Shown here in pieces: positions 15,526 to 23,865 of a stretch of 32,874 nt of DNA. The translations under genes and the position numbers were made by a program. The stretch is taken from assembly GCA_030151565.1 (NCBI GenBank), contig JASLDM010000072.1:1-32874 (forward strand), read 5' to 3'. The stretch comes from Flavobacterium sp. (lineage in GTDB: Bacteria; Bacteroidota; Bacteroidia; Flavobacteriales; Flavobacteriaceae). The stretch's first letter is position 1. The number at the start of each line of letters is the position of its first letter. The notes beneath the pieces were generated by a model, which saw only the letters and a program-made list of their open reading frames with translations, was not told the origin of the DNA and did not search any database.

Positions 15526-18216
15526 ATGAGTTTTAAAATTCTTGCTATGCGTCCTCTAAAAGGATGTTCTGATGACATCGCAAATAATTTAAAAAAAGAT
15601 GAGTTTTATTTTTTTGATGATGCCTACGAACAAGATGGCGATTTAGATTTCATCAAGAAGAAAGAAGATTATAGAGAGTTAAGCTCTGAATTTTATTATC
15701 AAAGGGACTTTAATTCTGAAACTCAACTCGAATCAATCAATATTCAAGCAATAGTTGGAAAAAATGGTAGTGGTAAGAGTTCCGTAGTAGAATTTTTATT
15801 TAGAATGCTCAATAATTTTTTTAAGCAATCTAAAATAGCTAATATCTCTGATCAGTTAATTTTTTGTATAGGAGTTAAAGGGGAATTGTACTTCGAAAAA
15901 GATAGTGTGATTTATAAAATAACGGTTGATTCAACTCAGCTTTTAGATTCTATTTCTTATTCAAATATTTTTATTGATATGAGGACTGGTATTAAAGAGG
16001 AGGATGTTTTGTTTACTTCTGATAAAATTGTGAGTAATGAAGAACATAACTTATTTAACGTTGATGCTCATGCAGTTCTTTTACAACCATTAAGTAGCCT
16101 TTTTTTTACAATTTACATGAATTATTCTATTTATAGTTTAGATGAAATAGATTATAAAAAAGAAAGTTATATAGAGCCACATCATGAAGAAAAACTTTCA
16201 TGGTTGTCGAGTATAGTTCATAAGAATGATGGATATCAAACCCCTTTAGCGATTCATCCTCATAGAAAAGAAGGGAATATTATAGTTAGAAATGAAAAAA
16301 TGCTGCTTAAACAAAGATTATCATCTTTAGTGTTTGTGAATGATAGATATCGAGAAATTATAGGCGGCTTTTACATTGCTAAGGTTCAGTTATTTAGAAA
16401 CAAAAATTTTTTAAGTGGATGGTTTGATAATATCTTTTTAAGAGTTTATAAACTGGAAGATATTGAGGAGGAAAGCTACTATAGCAATGGATATGAAGGA
16501 GGATCAATTAAAAAAGAAACTGTTTATGATAATGACAATTTACAATCTTTTATTTCTCAAGAAAATAAACTTAGGCTACTTAATTTAGTTTTTTCTTTTT
16601 TTAAAGCAAACGAGGAATTATTTGACTATTTTAATTTTATTTCAATTGACAATCAATCCTTCTATAAAGAAAATACTTTATCAGAGGTAATAGACAAGTA
16701 CTTTAGCGGACTCCCTGATAAGGATGGTAGCATAAAAGAAAAAATCAGCTTAATTAAAATAGCTGTTAGATACTTTAACAAAGAAAATATTTTTGAACTT
16801 ATCAAAATATGCTGGCTTTATTCTTATTTTAAACGACAAAATAGATTTAGAAAGTTTTCTCTTTCAAATGAAGATAATTTAATTAATGATTTAATTTCAT
16901 ATTATCTTATAAAAGCATTAAAAATACTAAAATATGATAAATATAACGAATATGAAGTCGAAATTACAATGGATGATATTCTAGAATTCGATATAATTTC
17001 TTTAAAATTTTCTTATGACCAATTTATTGAATTTATAAAAGAAATCAATCTTGAAGATGATAATCACATAACAATAAAGCTGAATCAGTGTCTATCTTTA
17101 TTAGAATACATATCTATTAATCCGAATAATAAACTTGTAAAACATTACAATAAATCCTATAATAACTCAAATTCTTCTCATTTTATTGATATTGATAATC
17201 TAAAAGAAGCTATTCTGGAAATGCAATCTCAAATTAAAAAAGAACTTATTTTCTTATTACCTCCAAGTATATTCAGATATGATTTCATGTCAGAAAATGA
17301 GAAAGACACTATAAATTTAGATAAAATTAGTTCTGGGCAATTTCAGAAAATAGCTCTTTTAAGTTCCATTTCTTATCATTTGAGAAATATTGATTCTATT
17401 AAGGGAAATGATCGATTAGAAAATTTAGTAACTTTTTATAACCAGTATTATTCATATGAGAATATATTAATAATACTGGATGAAATTGAACTTTACGCTC
17501 ATCCAGAGCAACAGCGAGTTTTTATTTCTGATTTAATAGATATTATAAAGAGTGAAAGCTTTAAAAAAATAACTAATATCAATATTATTTTTATTACTCA
17601 TTCACCTTTTATATTGTCCGACATCCCTTCACAAAATGTTTTAAAACTCGAGGAAGGAAAAGTAGTAGCAGGAAATGATATAAACTCTTTTGGAGCCAAT
17701 ATTCATGATTTGTTGGCTGACGAGTTTTTTTTAGAAAAAGGTTTTATGGGTGATTTTGCTGAGAAGAAGATAAATGATTTTATTTTACTGTTGAGCTGGA
17801 AAATATTATATGAAAACTTTATTGATTTAATTGCAGATTTACAAGATAATGATAAACAAAAAAAATATGTTGACAATTTTGAATTACCATATTCAGGGAA
17901 GAAAATGGAAGATTTAGAATTTAAAAAGTTAATTGAAGAAAATAGAGAGTTAAAAAAAATATGGCTATCAAAACAAGATATAGAATTTTTTTTACCAATT
18001 AAAGAATCCAAAGTTACAAATATTGCAAACTATATTAATTCATTAAAGGACGAAATATTATTGTTTATAAACACAATAGGTGAACCATTAATAAAGCTAA
18101 GGTTAATAGAGATGTTCAACGATTCTTTTAGACCAAATGAACAAACTGAATTAGAGCGTCTATTGAAAGAAAGAGATATATTAAGTAAGAAAATAGAAAA
18201 ACTAGAATCGAAATAG
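15526..18216 (+). CDS. Large ABC/SMC-like AAA ATPase, Septu PtuA-like
   Basis: This is an 896-residue ATPase of the OLD/SMC/ABC type. Walker A is at 78-85 (GKNGSGKS). An ABC-signature-like SSGQFQKIALLSSIS lies near 600, Walker B with the catalytic Glu in ILIILDEIELYAHPE near 650, and the H-loop in FITHSPFIL near 690. About 500 residues of Ile, Asn, Lys and Phe-rich insertion separate the two nucleotide-binding halves. The C-terminus (~860-896) is charged helix. Two bases separate it from an HNH nuclease gene, the arrangement of Septu (PtuA/PtuB), in which the ATPase holds the nuclease in check. It is clearly longer than typical PtuA and visibly more AT-rich than the res/mod genes, suggesting separate acquisition. 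The ATPase assignment is sure; the system name is tentative. Confidence 0.85.
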   Translation: MSFKILAMRPLKGCSDDIANNLKKDEFYFFDDAYEQDGDLDFIKKKEDYRELSSEFYYQRDFNSETQLESINIQAIVGKNGSGKSSVVEFLFRMLNNFFKQSKIANISDQLIFCIGVKGELYFEKDSVIYKITVDSTQLLDSISYSNIFIDMRTGIKEEDVLFTSDKIVSNEEHNLFNVDAHAVLLQPLSSLFFTIYMNYSIYSLDEIDYKKESYIEPHHEEKLSWLSSIVHKNDGYQTPLAIHPHRKEGNIIVRNEKMLLKQRLSSLVFVNDRYREIIGGFYIAKVQLFRNKNFLSGWFDNIFLRVYKLEDIEEESYYSNGYEGGSIKKETVYDNDNLQSFISQENKLRLLNLVFSFFKANEELFDYFNFISIDNQSFYKENTLSEVIDKYFSGLPDKDGSIKEKISLIKIAVRYFNKENIFELIKICWLYSYFKRQNRFRKFSLSNEDNLINDLISYYLIKALKILKYDKYNEYEVEITMDDILEFDIISLKFSYDQFIEFIKEINLEDDNHITIKLNQCLSLLEYISINPNNKLVKHYNKSYNNSNSSHFIDIDNLKEAILEMQSQIKKELIFLLPPSIFRYDFMSENEKDTINLDKISSGQFQKIALLSSISYHLRNIDSIKGNDRLENLVTFYNQYYSYENILIILDEIELYAHPEQQRVFISDLIDIIKSESFKKITNINIIFITHSPFILSDIPSQNVLKLEEGKVVAGNDINSFGANIHDLLADEFFLEKGFMGDFAEKKINDFILLLSWKILYENFIDLIADLQDNDKQKKYVDNFELPYSGKKMEDLEFKKLIEENRELKKIWLSKQDIEFFLPIKESKVTNIANYINSLKDEILLFINTIGEPLIKLRLIEMFNDSFRPNEQTELERLLKERDILSKKIEKLESK

Positions 18217-18218
18217 TT

Positions 18219-19307
18219 ATGTACAATTTATTACAGTTACCAAATCTTAAAGAAGCTTGCGAATTACACTTTGGAGTTCTCAATGATTATATACGTTATA
18301 GAGTAAAAAGTATTCAAAAAGAAAACTCCAATTTTTCAGATATGTTATCTGATAGGAGAATTACGCAGGGTACGGATATATATGATATTAATCAAAGAAT
18401 CCGAGATTTCATTTTAGCAAATTCAATTCAATTAGGTGAAATACGTCTTTCAATTATCTTGAAAGGAAAACCTAATGAATTATATATAGTAAATGAAGAA
18501 TTCGAGGATTATATTTTAAGCGATCAGAGACCCTTCGGAATAATTAATGGCAATACTAGAGAGTATATTAGAAATAATTTTTCTAAATCGGGTTATACAG
18601 ATCTTTTTTCTATTTATAAAGAGTTAAATTTAATTTTCAATTACATTGATTTTAAGAGCTGGAAACCTAATAGAACATATAGCTCATACAAAATGGCAGA
18701 AATGTTAAATATGCGTGCTTGTACGTACTGTAATAGAGATTATATATTAGTGCATCGTAGTGATGATGACGGTACACTTTTGTGTCCTCAATATGATCAC
18801 TGGTATCCTCAATCTAAATTCCCATTGCTTCAGGTGTCTTTTTATAATTTGATACCGTCTTGCGGCAGTTGTAATTCATCTGTAAAGAGTGATAGTGTAT
18901 TAAGGCCAGATGAATATTGTCATCCATATATGGAATGGAATAATGATGATTCTTTTTATTATACATACTATCATCATAAAGAAATAGGTGGGTATAAAAT
19001 CATAGCTAAAAGTTCACATAACAATTCTGCTTTATTGAAAACGGTAAAAAAACTTAAGATTGACCAGATGTATAATGGACACTTGCCAGAACTATTAGAT
19101 ATTATAGATTTAAAAAGAGCTTATGGAGAAAATTATTTAAAAATATTAAAGAATAGTTTTCCTAAATTAAATTCTTTCAAAACATCAGATGTATATAGAA
19201 TGCACTTTGGTACAGAAATTCAAGAAAAAGATTTTTATAAAAAACCAATGAGTAAATTTAAAAAAGATATTTTATTGAAGTTGAAACTAATTGATGATGA
19301 TGAATAA
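18219..19307 (+). CDS. HNH endonuclease, effector partner of the ATPase (PtuB-like)
   Basis: This is a 362-residue protein with an HNH nuclease domain at ~160-225. CTYC (168-171) and CGSC (215-218) form the zinc pair, with D193-H194 in QYDHWYPQSKFP and N210 in FYNLIPSC as the metal and catalytic residues. The first ~150 residues are an unrecognised helical domain and the last ~130 have no motif that I know. It would cleave nucleic acid when released or activated by the ATPase encoded 2 bases upstream. It is longer than PtuB-type HNH proteins as I know them. It is the last gene before the right att site. Confidence 0.87.
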   Translation: MYNLLQLPNLKEACELHFGVLNDYIRYRVKSIQKENSNFSDMLSDRRITQGTDIYDINQRIRDFILANSIQLGEIRLSIILKGKPNELYIVNEEFEDYILSDQRPFGIINGNTREYIRNNFSKSGYTDLFSIYKELNLIFNYIDFKSWKPNRTYSSYKMAEMLNMRACTYCNRDYILVHRSDDDGTLLCPQYDHWYPQSKFPLLQVSFYNLIPSCGSCNSSVKSDSVLRPDEYCHPYMEWNNDDSFYYTYYHHKEIGGYKIIAKSSHNNSALLKTVKKLKIDQMYNGHLPELLDIIDLKRAYGENYLKILKNSFPKLNSFKTSDVYRMHFGTEIQEKDFYKKPMSKFKKDILLKLKLIDDDE

Positions 19308-19326
19308 AAAACCCAACTTTACATTT

Positions 19327-19345
19327 TTGGGTGTAAAATTGGGTG
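19327..19345. repeat. Right-end TTGGGTG pair, candidate integrase arm sites
   Basis: TTGGGTG occurs at 19,327-19,333 and 19,339-19,345 with the same 12-bp period and orientation as the pair at 130-148. The 12-mer AAAATTGGGTGT is exactly shared between 126-137 and 19,335-19,346. The pair lies 36 bases from the tRNA 3' end. Confidence 0.65.
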
Positions 19346-19356
19346 TTTATACTTTA

Positions 19357-19373
19357 ACTGATTAATTATCAGT
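19357..19373. repeat. Inverted repeat between right arm sites and tRNA
   Basis: ACTGAT-taatt-ATCAGT, 17 bases long. It lies between the arm repeats and the tRNA 3' end, where accessory or excisionase proteins often bind. It mirrors the 17-base palindrome near the left arms, although the sequence differs. Function is inferred. Confidence 0.4.
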
Positions 19374-19381
19374 GTTTATTG

Positions 19382-19466
19382 CAGAGAGGAAGGGATTCGA
19401 ACCCTCGATACGTTGCCGTATACACACTTTCCAGGCGTGCGCCTTCGACCACTCGGCCACCTCTCT
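19382..19466 (-). tRNA. tRNA-Ser(GGA)
   Basis: This is an 85-base class II tRNA. The acceptor strands AGAGAGG and CCTCTCT pair fully, the D-arm is GCCGAGTGGTCGAAGGC, the anticodon stem is CACGC/GTGTG with loop CTGGAAA (anticodon GGA), there is a long variable arm (TATACGGCAACGTATC), and the T-loop is TTCGAAT. CCA is not encoded. The gene is intact and its 3' end faces the mobile element, so it is the integration target and was rebuilt on insertion. Confidence 0.96.
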
Positions 19467-19477
19467 ATATTGTGGTG

Positions 19478-19485
19478 CAAATATA
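19478..19485 (-). promoter_or_regulatory. -7 box of the tRNA-Ser gene
   Basis: On the minus strand this reads TATATTTG, matching TAnnTTTG, 12 bases upstream of the tRNA 5' end. It lies between the asparaginase stop and the tRNA. Confidence 0.55.
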
Positions 19486-19499
19486 GTATTTTAATTGGT

Positions 19500-20534
19500 T
19501 TATTGCTCCATTTCTCCGCAAATTGGAGTTTCGAATGCTGCTTTAAATGCTATGCTGCTTTTCTTGTCTTGACCTAATAGAAACATTAGTTTGGCTAAAG
19601 CTGCTTCGGTAGTGATATCTTTTCCCGAAATAACGCCAATTTGCTTCATTTCCGTGCTGGTTTCGTATTTTCCCATATCCACGCTGCCGCTTGAGCATTG
19701 CGTTACATTAACCACTTGTAGTCCGTTTTGAATGGCTTGGTTCAGAGTGGTAAGGAACCAGTTTTCGGTAGGAGCATTTCCAGAACCATATGTTTCTAAA
19801 ACAATTCCTTCTAGTCCTTCGATGCTTAAGATGGCGTCAAAAACGTGTTGTTTCATACCTGGATAAACCTTTAGAATCAATACGCTAGCAAACATTTTAG
19901 TATGAACTACTAAGGGCAAGTTGGGGTTGCCGCGTTGCAAAAGGGTTTCGTTAATTTTTAGATTCACTCCAGATTCCACTAGGTGTGGAATGTTGGGGGA
20001 AGTAAAAGCATTGAATAATTCGGCACTAACCTTTGAGGTTCTATTCCCGCGGTATAGTTTATATTCAAAATACAGGCAAACTTCCTGAATGAGAGGAATG
20101 TTGTTTTTTTGAAGCGCTGCGATTTGAATAGCCGTAATTAGGTTTTCTTTAGCATCGGTTCTCAGATCTCCAATCGGCAGCTGTGAGCCCGTAAAAATTA
20201 CAGGTTTGCTTAAGTTTTGAAGCATAAAACTCAAAGCCGAAGCCGAATAAGACATGGTGTCGGAACCGTGAAGAATTACAAAACCATCAAATTGGTTGTA
20301 GTATTCTTCAATCACACTGGTCATTTTTACCCAATGTACCGGATTCATATCTGAAGAGTCTATCGGATCTTCAAAAGAATAGGTATCGATGGTACAATCC
20401 AAGAGGTGTAGTTCAGGGATGCGTTCGAGTAATTGGTCAAAGTTAAAAGCTTTTAGAGCGCCTGTCTTAAAGTCTTTAACCATTCCAATGGTTCCTCCGG
20501 TATAGATTAATAATATAGCCGGCTTAGTGTTCAT
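19500..20534 (-). CDS. ansA: Type I (cytoplasmic) L-asparaginase
   Basis: This is a 344-residue asparaginase that hydrolyses L-asparagine to aspartate and ammonia. The first catalytic Thr lies in YTGGTIGM (Thr12/Thr15 region), the substrate-binding S61-D62 in DSSDMNP, and the second active-site set in HGSDTM (89-94). There is no signal peptide, which together with the length points to the low-affinity cytoplasmic type I enzyme. Its start overlaps the upstream acyltransferase stop by 11 bases, and tatD lies before that, so the three genes form a leftward operon. The gene ends 34 bases from the tRNA-Ser start. Assignment is secure. Confidence 0.94.
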   Translation of the reverse strand: MNTKPAILLIYTGGTIGMVKDFKTGALKAFNFDQLLERIPELHLLDCTIDTYSFEDPIDSSDMNPVHWVKMTSVIEEYYNQFDGFVILHGSDTMSYSASALSFMLQNLSKPVIFTGSQLPIGDLRTDAKENLITAIQIAALQKNNIPLIQEVCLYFEYKLYRGNRTSKVSAELFNAFTSPNIPHLVESGVNLKINETLLQRGNPNLPLVVHTKMFASVLILKVYPGMKQHVFDAILSIEGLEGIVLETYGSGNAPTENWFLTTLNQAIQNGLQVVNVTQCSSGSVDMGKYETSTEMKQIGVISGKDITTEAALAKLMFLLGQDKKSSIAFKAAFETPICGEMEQ

Positions 20535-21660
20535 TTTGCAATTTTAATTTGTTGTTCACAGGGTTGGCATACATTGCCAAGAAGCCATTGTAAACAATAT
20601 CGTTTTCTTTGTCTACGCGAAGTTCTAATCTACGGATGAAGAGCTGCTTTTCTTTTTCGGTATAGCGATCGGCAAATTTGTTACAATTGTGTAGCATGTC
20701 GTAAGCGATATAGTTTGTAGGCCATAACTTGTAATTGTTATGGAGCTCATCATCTATAAGCTGTGCTAAGGCTTGAAGCTGCTTGTTATTGTTACAACTG
20801 CCTTCTTGTATAGGGATTAACTCCTCATTTAAGGCGGTGCCAACGTGGATGTGAATGCGTTTTTTTTGTCCGATTACTCCACTGAGTAAGTTTACAAAAT
20901 CTTCATTCTTTTCTTTGATATAGATTTCATCTTTGGCTTTTGCCAAAAGCTGAGGTATTTTTAAAGCATCGGTAGGATCGTACTCATAAGAAATTGATAC
21001 GGGTACTATTTTTATCTTTTTAAAATAATCCATTAAATTAGGCTCGTCTGAAGCCATACCTAGCATTTTTAATACGCCTTGGTGTGTGGCATCATTTCCG
21101 TCTTTAGTGCGGCCTTCACGCTGTGCAATCCAAACAGAGCGGCGTTCGTTAAAAAGTAAATGATGGATGTATTCCGACATTGCTTTTGAACTTTCTAGTA
21201 GCTCACGAGGAGGTAATCCGCGCTTTACTAGGAAATTACGGTTTAGCTTTGCTAAGGAAAGTAAAAACGATTTTTGTACTAAGTTGTCACCAATAGCCGA
21301 TGCGGTCATAATTAAACCGTGGTCTTTTAGAGCAACATTTAGCAAGGACGTATCTAGAATAATATCTCGATGATTGGAGATATAAACATAGGCTGTATCT
21401 TTATCTAGTTTTTCAAATCCAGAAGTCGTTAGTCCTTCCGAACTTTTTTCGAGCACACGTTGGATAGAATGGTAGATGAATTTTCCTTGAAAGTCAGCGA
21501 TTGAATGAATGTCTTTAAACTCATCCATCCATTGGTCTTCCGTTTTTTCTGGAAATGTAAATCCCATCAAAGCTTTGATCATAGGGTGTTTAGAGATGCT
21601 TTGCAGTACCTCATTGACCTCGTGATCATGGTAGTGACGAATTGAATCAAACTGTAACAT
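20524..21660 (-). CDS. 1-acyl-glycerol-3-phosphate acyltransferase-like protein
   Basis: This is a 378-residue PlsC-domain protein, probably acylating a glycerolipid or related acceptor at the inner face of the membrane. The catalytic-type block is SNHRDIILD (95-103), followed by a substrate block FLVKRGLPPREL (~143-154) and EGRTKDG (182-188). The spacing from His97 to Asp103 is five residues, whereas His97-Arg-Asp99 is close; the classical motif is H-x4-D, so this is a variant subgroup common in Bacteroidota. No membrane helix is evident. It sits in the middle of the tatD - acyltransferase - ansA operon. The exact acceptor is unknown. Confidence 0.85.
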   Translation of the reverse strand: MLQFDSIRHYHDHEVNEVLQSISKHPMIKALMGFTFPEKTEDQWMDEFKDIHSIADFQGKFIYHSIQRVLEKSSEGLTTSGFEKLDKDTAYVYISNHRDIILDTSLLNVALKDHGLIMTASAIGDNLVQKSFLLSLAKLNRNFLVKRGLPPRELLESSKAMSEYIHHLLFNERRSVWIAQREGRTKDGNDATHQGVLKMLGMASDEPNLMDYFKKIKIVPVSISYEYDPTDALKIPQLLAKAKDEIYIKEKNEDFVNLLSGVIGQKKRIHIHVGTALNEELIPIQEGSCNNNKQLQALAQLIDDELHNNYKLWPTNYIAYDMLHNCNKFADRYTEKEKQLFIRRLELRVDKENDIVYNGFLAMYANPVNNKLKLQNEH

Positions 21661-21710
21661 GGTCTTTTTTGTATTATATCAGTTGCAATTTCTTACAAGT
21701 AAAATATTTA

Positions 21711-22478
21711 TTATATGCCAAAAACAGCCTTGGAATTGGCTGTCGTGATTTGGGCAACTTCTTCAAGGGAAATTCCGTAAAGTTCAGCTAGTTTTTTAGC
21801 GACTTCAACAACATAAGCACTCTCGTTTCTTTTCCCCCTGTAAGGAACCGGTGCAAGATAAGGAGAATCTGTCTCCAAGACGATGTTTTCTATTGAAATT
21901 TTGTTTAAGAATTGATCAATCTTTCCATTCTTGAAGGTTACTACACCACCAATTCCGAGCTTCAAATTATAAGAAATAGCTTGAAGGGCTTGGGCTTCAG
22001 TGCCTGTGAAACAATGAAAAACACCTCTCAGTTCAGGGCCTTTTTCTAGTTCTAAAATTTCGAAAACCTCATCAAAAGCATCGCGGCAGTGAATGTTGAT
22101 AGGTAGTTGGTGTTTTTTTGCTAATTGGATTTGATATTGAAAAGCTTCTTTTTGTATTTCCAACGTTGTCTTGTCCCAATACAGATCAATACCAATTTCG
22201 CCCACGGCATAAAACGTTCTGCGTTCGAGTTCTTGTGCTACAAATGCGAGTTCTTCTTTGTAATTTTCTTTTACATCTGTAGGATGAAGCCCCATCATAA
22301 GAAATATATTTTCTGGAAATTGTTGTTCCAAATCGTACATTGCTTCGCTGTAGGTAGAGTCGATGGCAGGGATAAAAAAGCGGGTGACTCCATCCGAAAT
22401 CGCCCGATTAATTGTTTCTTTGCGATCGTCTTTAAAAGCGTCAGAATATAAGTGCGTATGTGTATCTGTAAAAATCAT
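21711..22478 (-). CDS. tatD: TatD-family metal-dependent hydrolase/DNase
   Basis: This is a 255-residue TIM-barrel amidohydrolase. Metal ligands are H7 and H9 (DTHTHL), E94 (AVGEIGIDLYWD), H130 (INIHCRDAF), H155 (FHCFTG) and D204 (LETDSPYLAP). Members are 3'-5' exonucleases linked to DNA repair and DNA turnover. Length and motifs match the family closely. It is first in the leftward operon, 50 bases before the acyltransferase start. Confidence 0.94.
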   Translation of the reverse strand: MIFTDTHTHLYSDAFKDDRKETINRAISDGVTRFFIPAIDSTYSEAMYDLEQQFPENIFLMMGLHPTDVKENYKEELAFVAQELERRTFYAVGEIGIDLYWDKTTLEIQKEAFQYQIQLAKKHQLPINIHCRDAFDEVFEILELEKGPELRGVFHCFTGTEAQALQAISYNLKLGIGGVVTFKNGKIDQFLNKISIENIVLETDSPYLAPVPYRGKRNESAYVVEVAKKLAELYGISLEEVAQITTANSKAVFGI

Positions 22479-22544
22479 TCGTAATTTATTAAACGGTCAA
22501 GAACCAGTTTGACTGCAAAATTACCTCAAATTAAGAATTTAAAC

Positions 22545-22552
22545 TACATTTG
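22545..22552 (+). promoter_or_regulatory. Possible -7 box directly before the retropepsin-like gene
   Basis: TACATTTG fits TAnnTTTG but ends only 4 bases before the ATG at 22,557. If it is used, the mRNA would be leaderless or nearly so. No -33 box is at the right distance. Confidence 0.3.
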
Positions 22553-22556
22553 ATGT

Positions 22557-22994
22557 ATGGAAAACCTAGGAGAACTTTTAAAAAAAGAAGGATATAAGCG
22601 CGTTTCTTTCAAAATATCCAAAACGCAGCACCTTTTGATTAAGGCGCGGATCAATGGTGTAGTAGGAGATTTTATATTAGATACAGGTGCTTCTAACAGT
22701 TGCGTTGATTTTAAAGCAATCGATTTTTTTGGATTGATTGCAAAAGATTCCGATACTAAAGCTTCCGGTGCTGGTGCTACGGGTATGTTTACGCAAGTTA
22801 CTTATAATAATGAATTAAAGATGGGGCGTTGGAAAACGAATGCCTTTAATTTTGTACTTTTAGATCTTTCTCACGTTAATGAGGCGTTGGTTCAATACAA
22901 AGCTAAAACGGTTCACGGTATTATCGGGGCAGATGTACTCTTGAAGGGAGAAGCGATTATTGATTATAAGAATAAAACATTGTTTGTGAAATAA
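22557..22994 (+). CDS. Small retropepsin-like aspartyl protease family protein
   Basis: This is a 145-residue protein of the clan AA aspartic protease-like fold. DTGAS occurs at 42-46 in GDFILDTGASNSCVDF, and the second hydrophobic-Gly signature near the end is HGIIGADVLLK. It would work as a dimer, with each subunit giving one Asp. There is no signal peptide, so it is probably cytoplasmic. It stands alone between the divergent tatD and the following outer-membrane gene. Substrate unknown. Confidence 0.85.
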   Translation: MENLGELLKKEGYKRVSFKISKTQHLLIKARINGVVGDFILDTGASNSCVDFKAIDFFGLIAKDSDTKASGAGATGMFTQVTYNNELKMGRWKTNAFNFVLLDLSHVNEALVQYKAKTVHGIIGADVLLKGEAIIDYKNKTLFVK

Positions 22995-23039
22995 GCTGCT
23001 TTTATAGACCTAAAGAAGAGCGCTGCTAAATATGCTGAA

Positions 23040-23828
23040 ATGAAAAATTATTGGATTGTTTTGCTAAGTTTGGTTGGGACGTTTGGATATGCTCAGAAAC
23101 AGTATTCTGAAGATTACGAGCGTATTGATGCAGGAAGTCCGAATATGGTGAAGCTGAATGTATCTCCTATTTTATGGCAGACTGCTTCTGTTTCTTATGA
23201 GCGCAACCTTATTGGGCGATTGGCTTTAGGGGCAACCTTGAATTACCGACCTGAAAACGACGTTCCTTTTAAAAATAGGATGGCTAAAGTTTTAGGAATT
23301 GAAGATCGGGACTATGCTAAGGAAGCTTATTTGTTTACGGTAGATAATCTTCGTTATAGCGGGTGGGCATTTGCACCCGAACTAAAGGTTTATTTTGGAA
23401 AGCGAAATGCTTTTAAAGGATTTTATGTTGCAGGTTTCGCCAAGTGGGAGCAAGTTAATCTGACCTATTTATATCCTTTGGATTTTGAGAAAATCGGTGG
23501 TATAAATCTAGAGCGAACCATTCATTTGGAAGGAACTGCAAAAGCTTTTTCGGTTGGTTTTTATACTGGGATACAATGGCGTTTGTCTAAAAGATTTTAT
23601 TTGGATTGGCAGATTATTGGAGGAAATATAGGTAACGCCAATGTAGATGTACAAGCCGTATATCCGCTTTCAAAAGAAGATCAGCAAAAATTGATTGATT
23701 TTGGACAAGATATTCAAGATGAATTTGATCAGATTTCTTACGAGGTTAATGATCGAGGCGTAAAGATTTTTGGAAAAATGCCTTGGGCTGGTTTTAGAAC
23801 AGGGTTGAGTATAGGGTATCGATTTTAA
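23040..23828 (+). CDS. Outer-membrane beta-barrel protein, unknown function
   Basis: This is a 262-residue protein with a clear signal peptide (residues 1-18, cleavage after FGYA before Q19) and alternating hydrophobic/aromatic strands ending in a terminal aromatic (GLSIGYRF), as in outer-membrane barrels. An Asp and Glu-rich region (~210-245) may be a loop. It starts 45 bases after the protease gene and ends in a shared two-way terminator. No known substrate or partner. Confidence 0.8.
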   Translation: MKNYWIVLLSLVGTFGYAQKQYSEDYERIDAGSPNMVKLNVSPILWQTASVSYERNLIGRLALGATLNYRPENDVPFKNRMAKVLGIEDRDYAKEAYLFTVDNLRYSGWAFAPELKVYFGKRNAFKGFYVAGFAKWEQVNLTYLYPLDFEKIGGINLERTIHLEGTAKAFSVGFYTGIQWRLSKRFYLDWQIIGGNIGNANVDVQAVYPLSKEDQQKLIDFGQDIQDEFDQISYEVNDRGVKIFGKMPWAGFRTGLSIGYRF

Positions 23829-23831
23829 ATA

Positions 23832-23864
23832 AAAAGAGCCTGCTTGATGTAAACAGGCTCTTTT
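23832..23864. terminator. Bidirectional terminator between convergent genes
   Basis: The 11-bp perfect stem AAAAGAGCCTG / CAGGCTCTTTT (23,832-23,842 and 23,854-23,864) has A- and T-runs on both sides, so it works on both strands. It serves the outer-membrane gene and DUF3109. Confidence 0.9.
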
Positions 23865-23865
23865 G

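Larger units (their letters stand above)
1..19382. mobile_element. Integrative mobilisable element next to tRNA-Ser, carrying defence cargo
   Basis: An integrase sits at one end and a tRNA-Ser 3' end at the other. Between them lie a DUF3853/Xis-like gene, primase genes, mobC/mobA-type genes and a block of restriction and defence genes. No conjugation (tra/T4SS) genes are visible, so I infer that the element can be mobilised but does not transfer itself. Pairs of TTGGGTG repeats with a 12-bp period occur at 130-148 and 19,327-19,345 and support these as the two att arms. The right boundary at the tRNA 3' end is well placed. The left boundary is uncertain: it could be at the tRNA-like sequence at 1-24 or to the left of the window. 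Confidence 0.85.

Noticed and set aside
1..19382. CRISPR array
   Set aside because: The repeats found (TGATGCA iterons, TTGGGTG pairs) are 7 bases long with short, irregular spacing. There are no long repeats with regular spacers and no cas genes.
1..19382. Self-transmissible conjugative element or prophage
   Set aside because: There are no T4SS/tra genes, coupling protein, capsid, portal or terminase genes. HerA is an FtsK-like ATPase, but its SIR2 neighbour and HAS-barrel region argue against a coupling-protein role.
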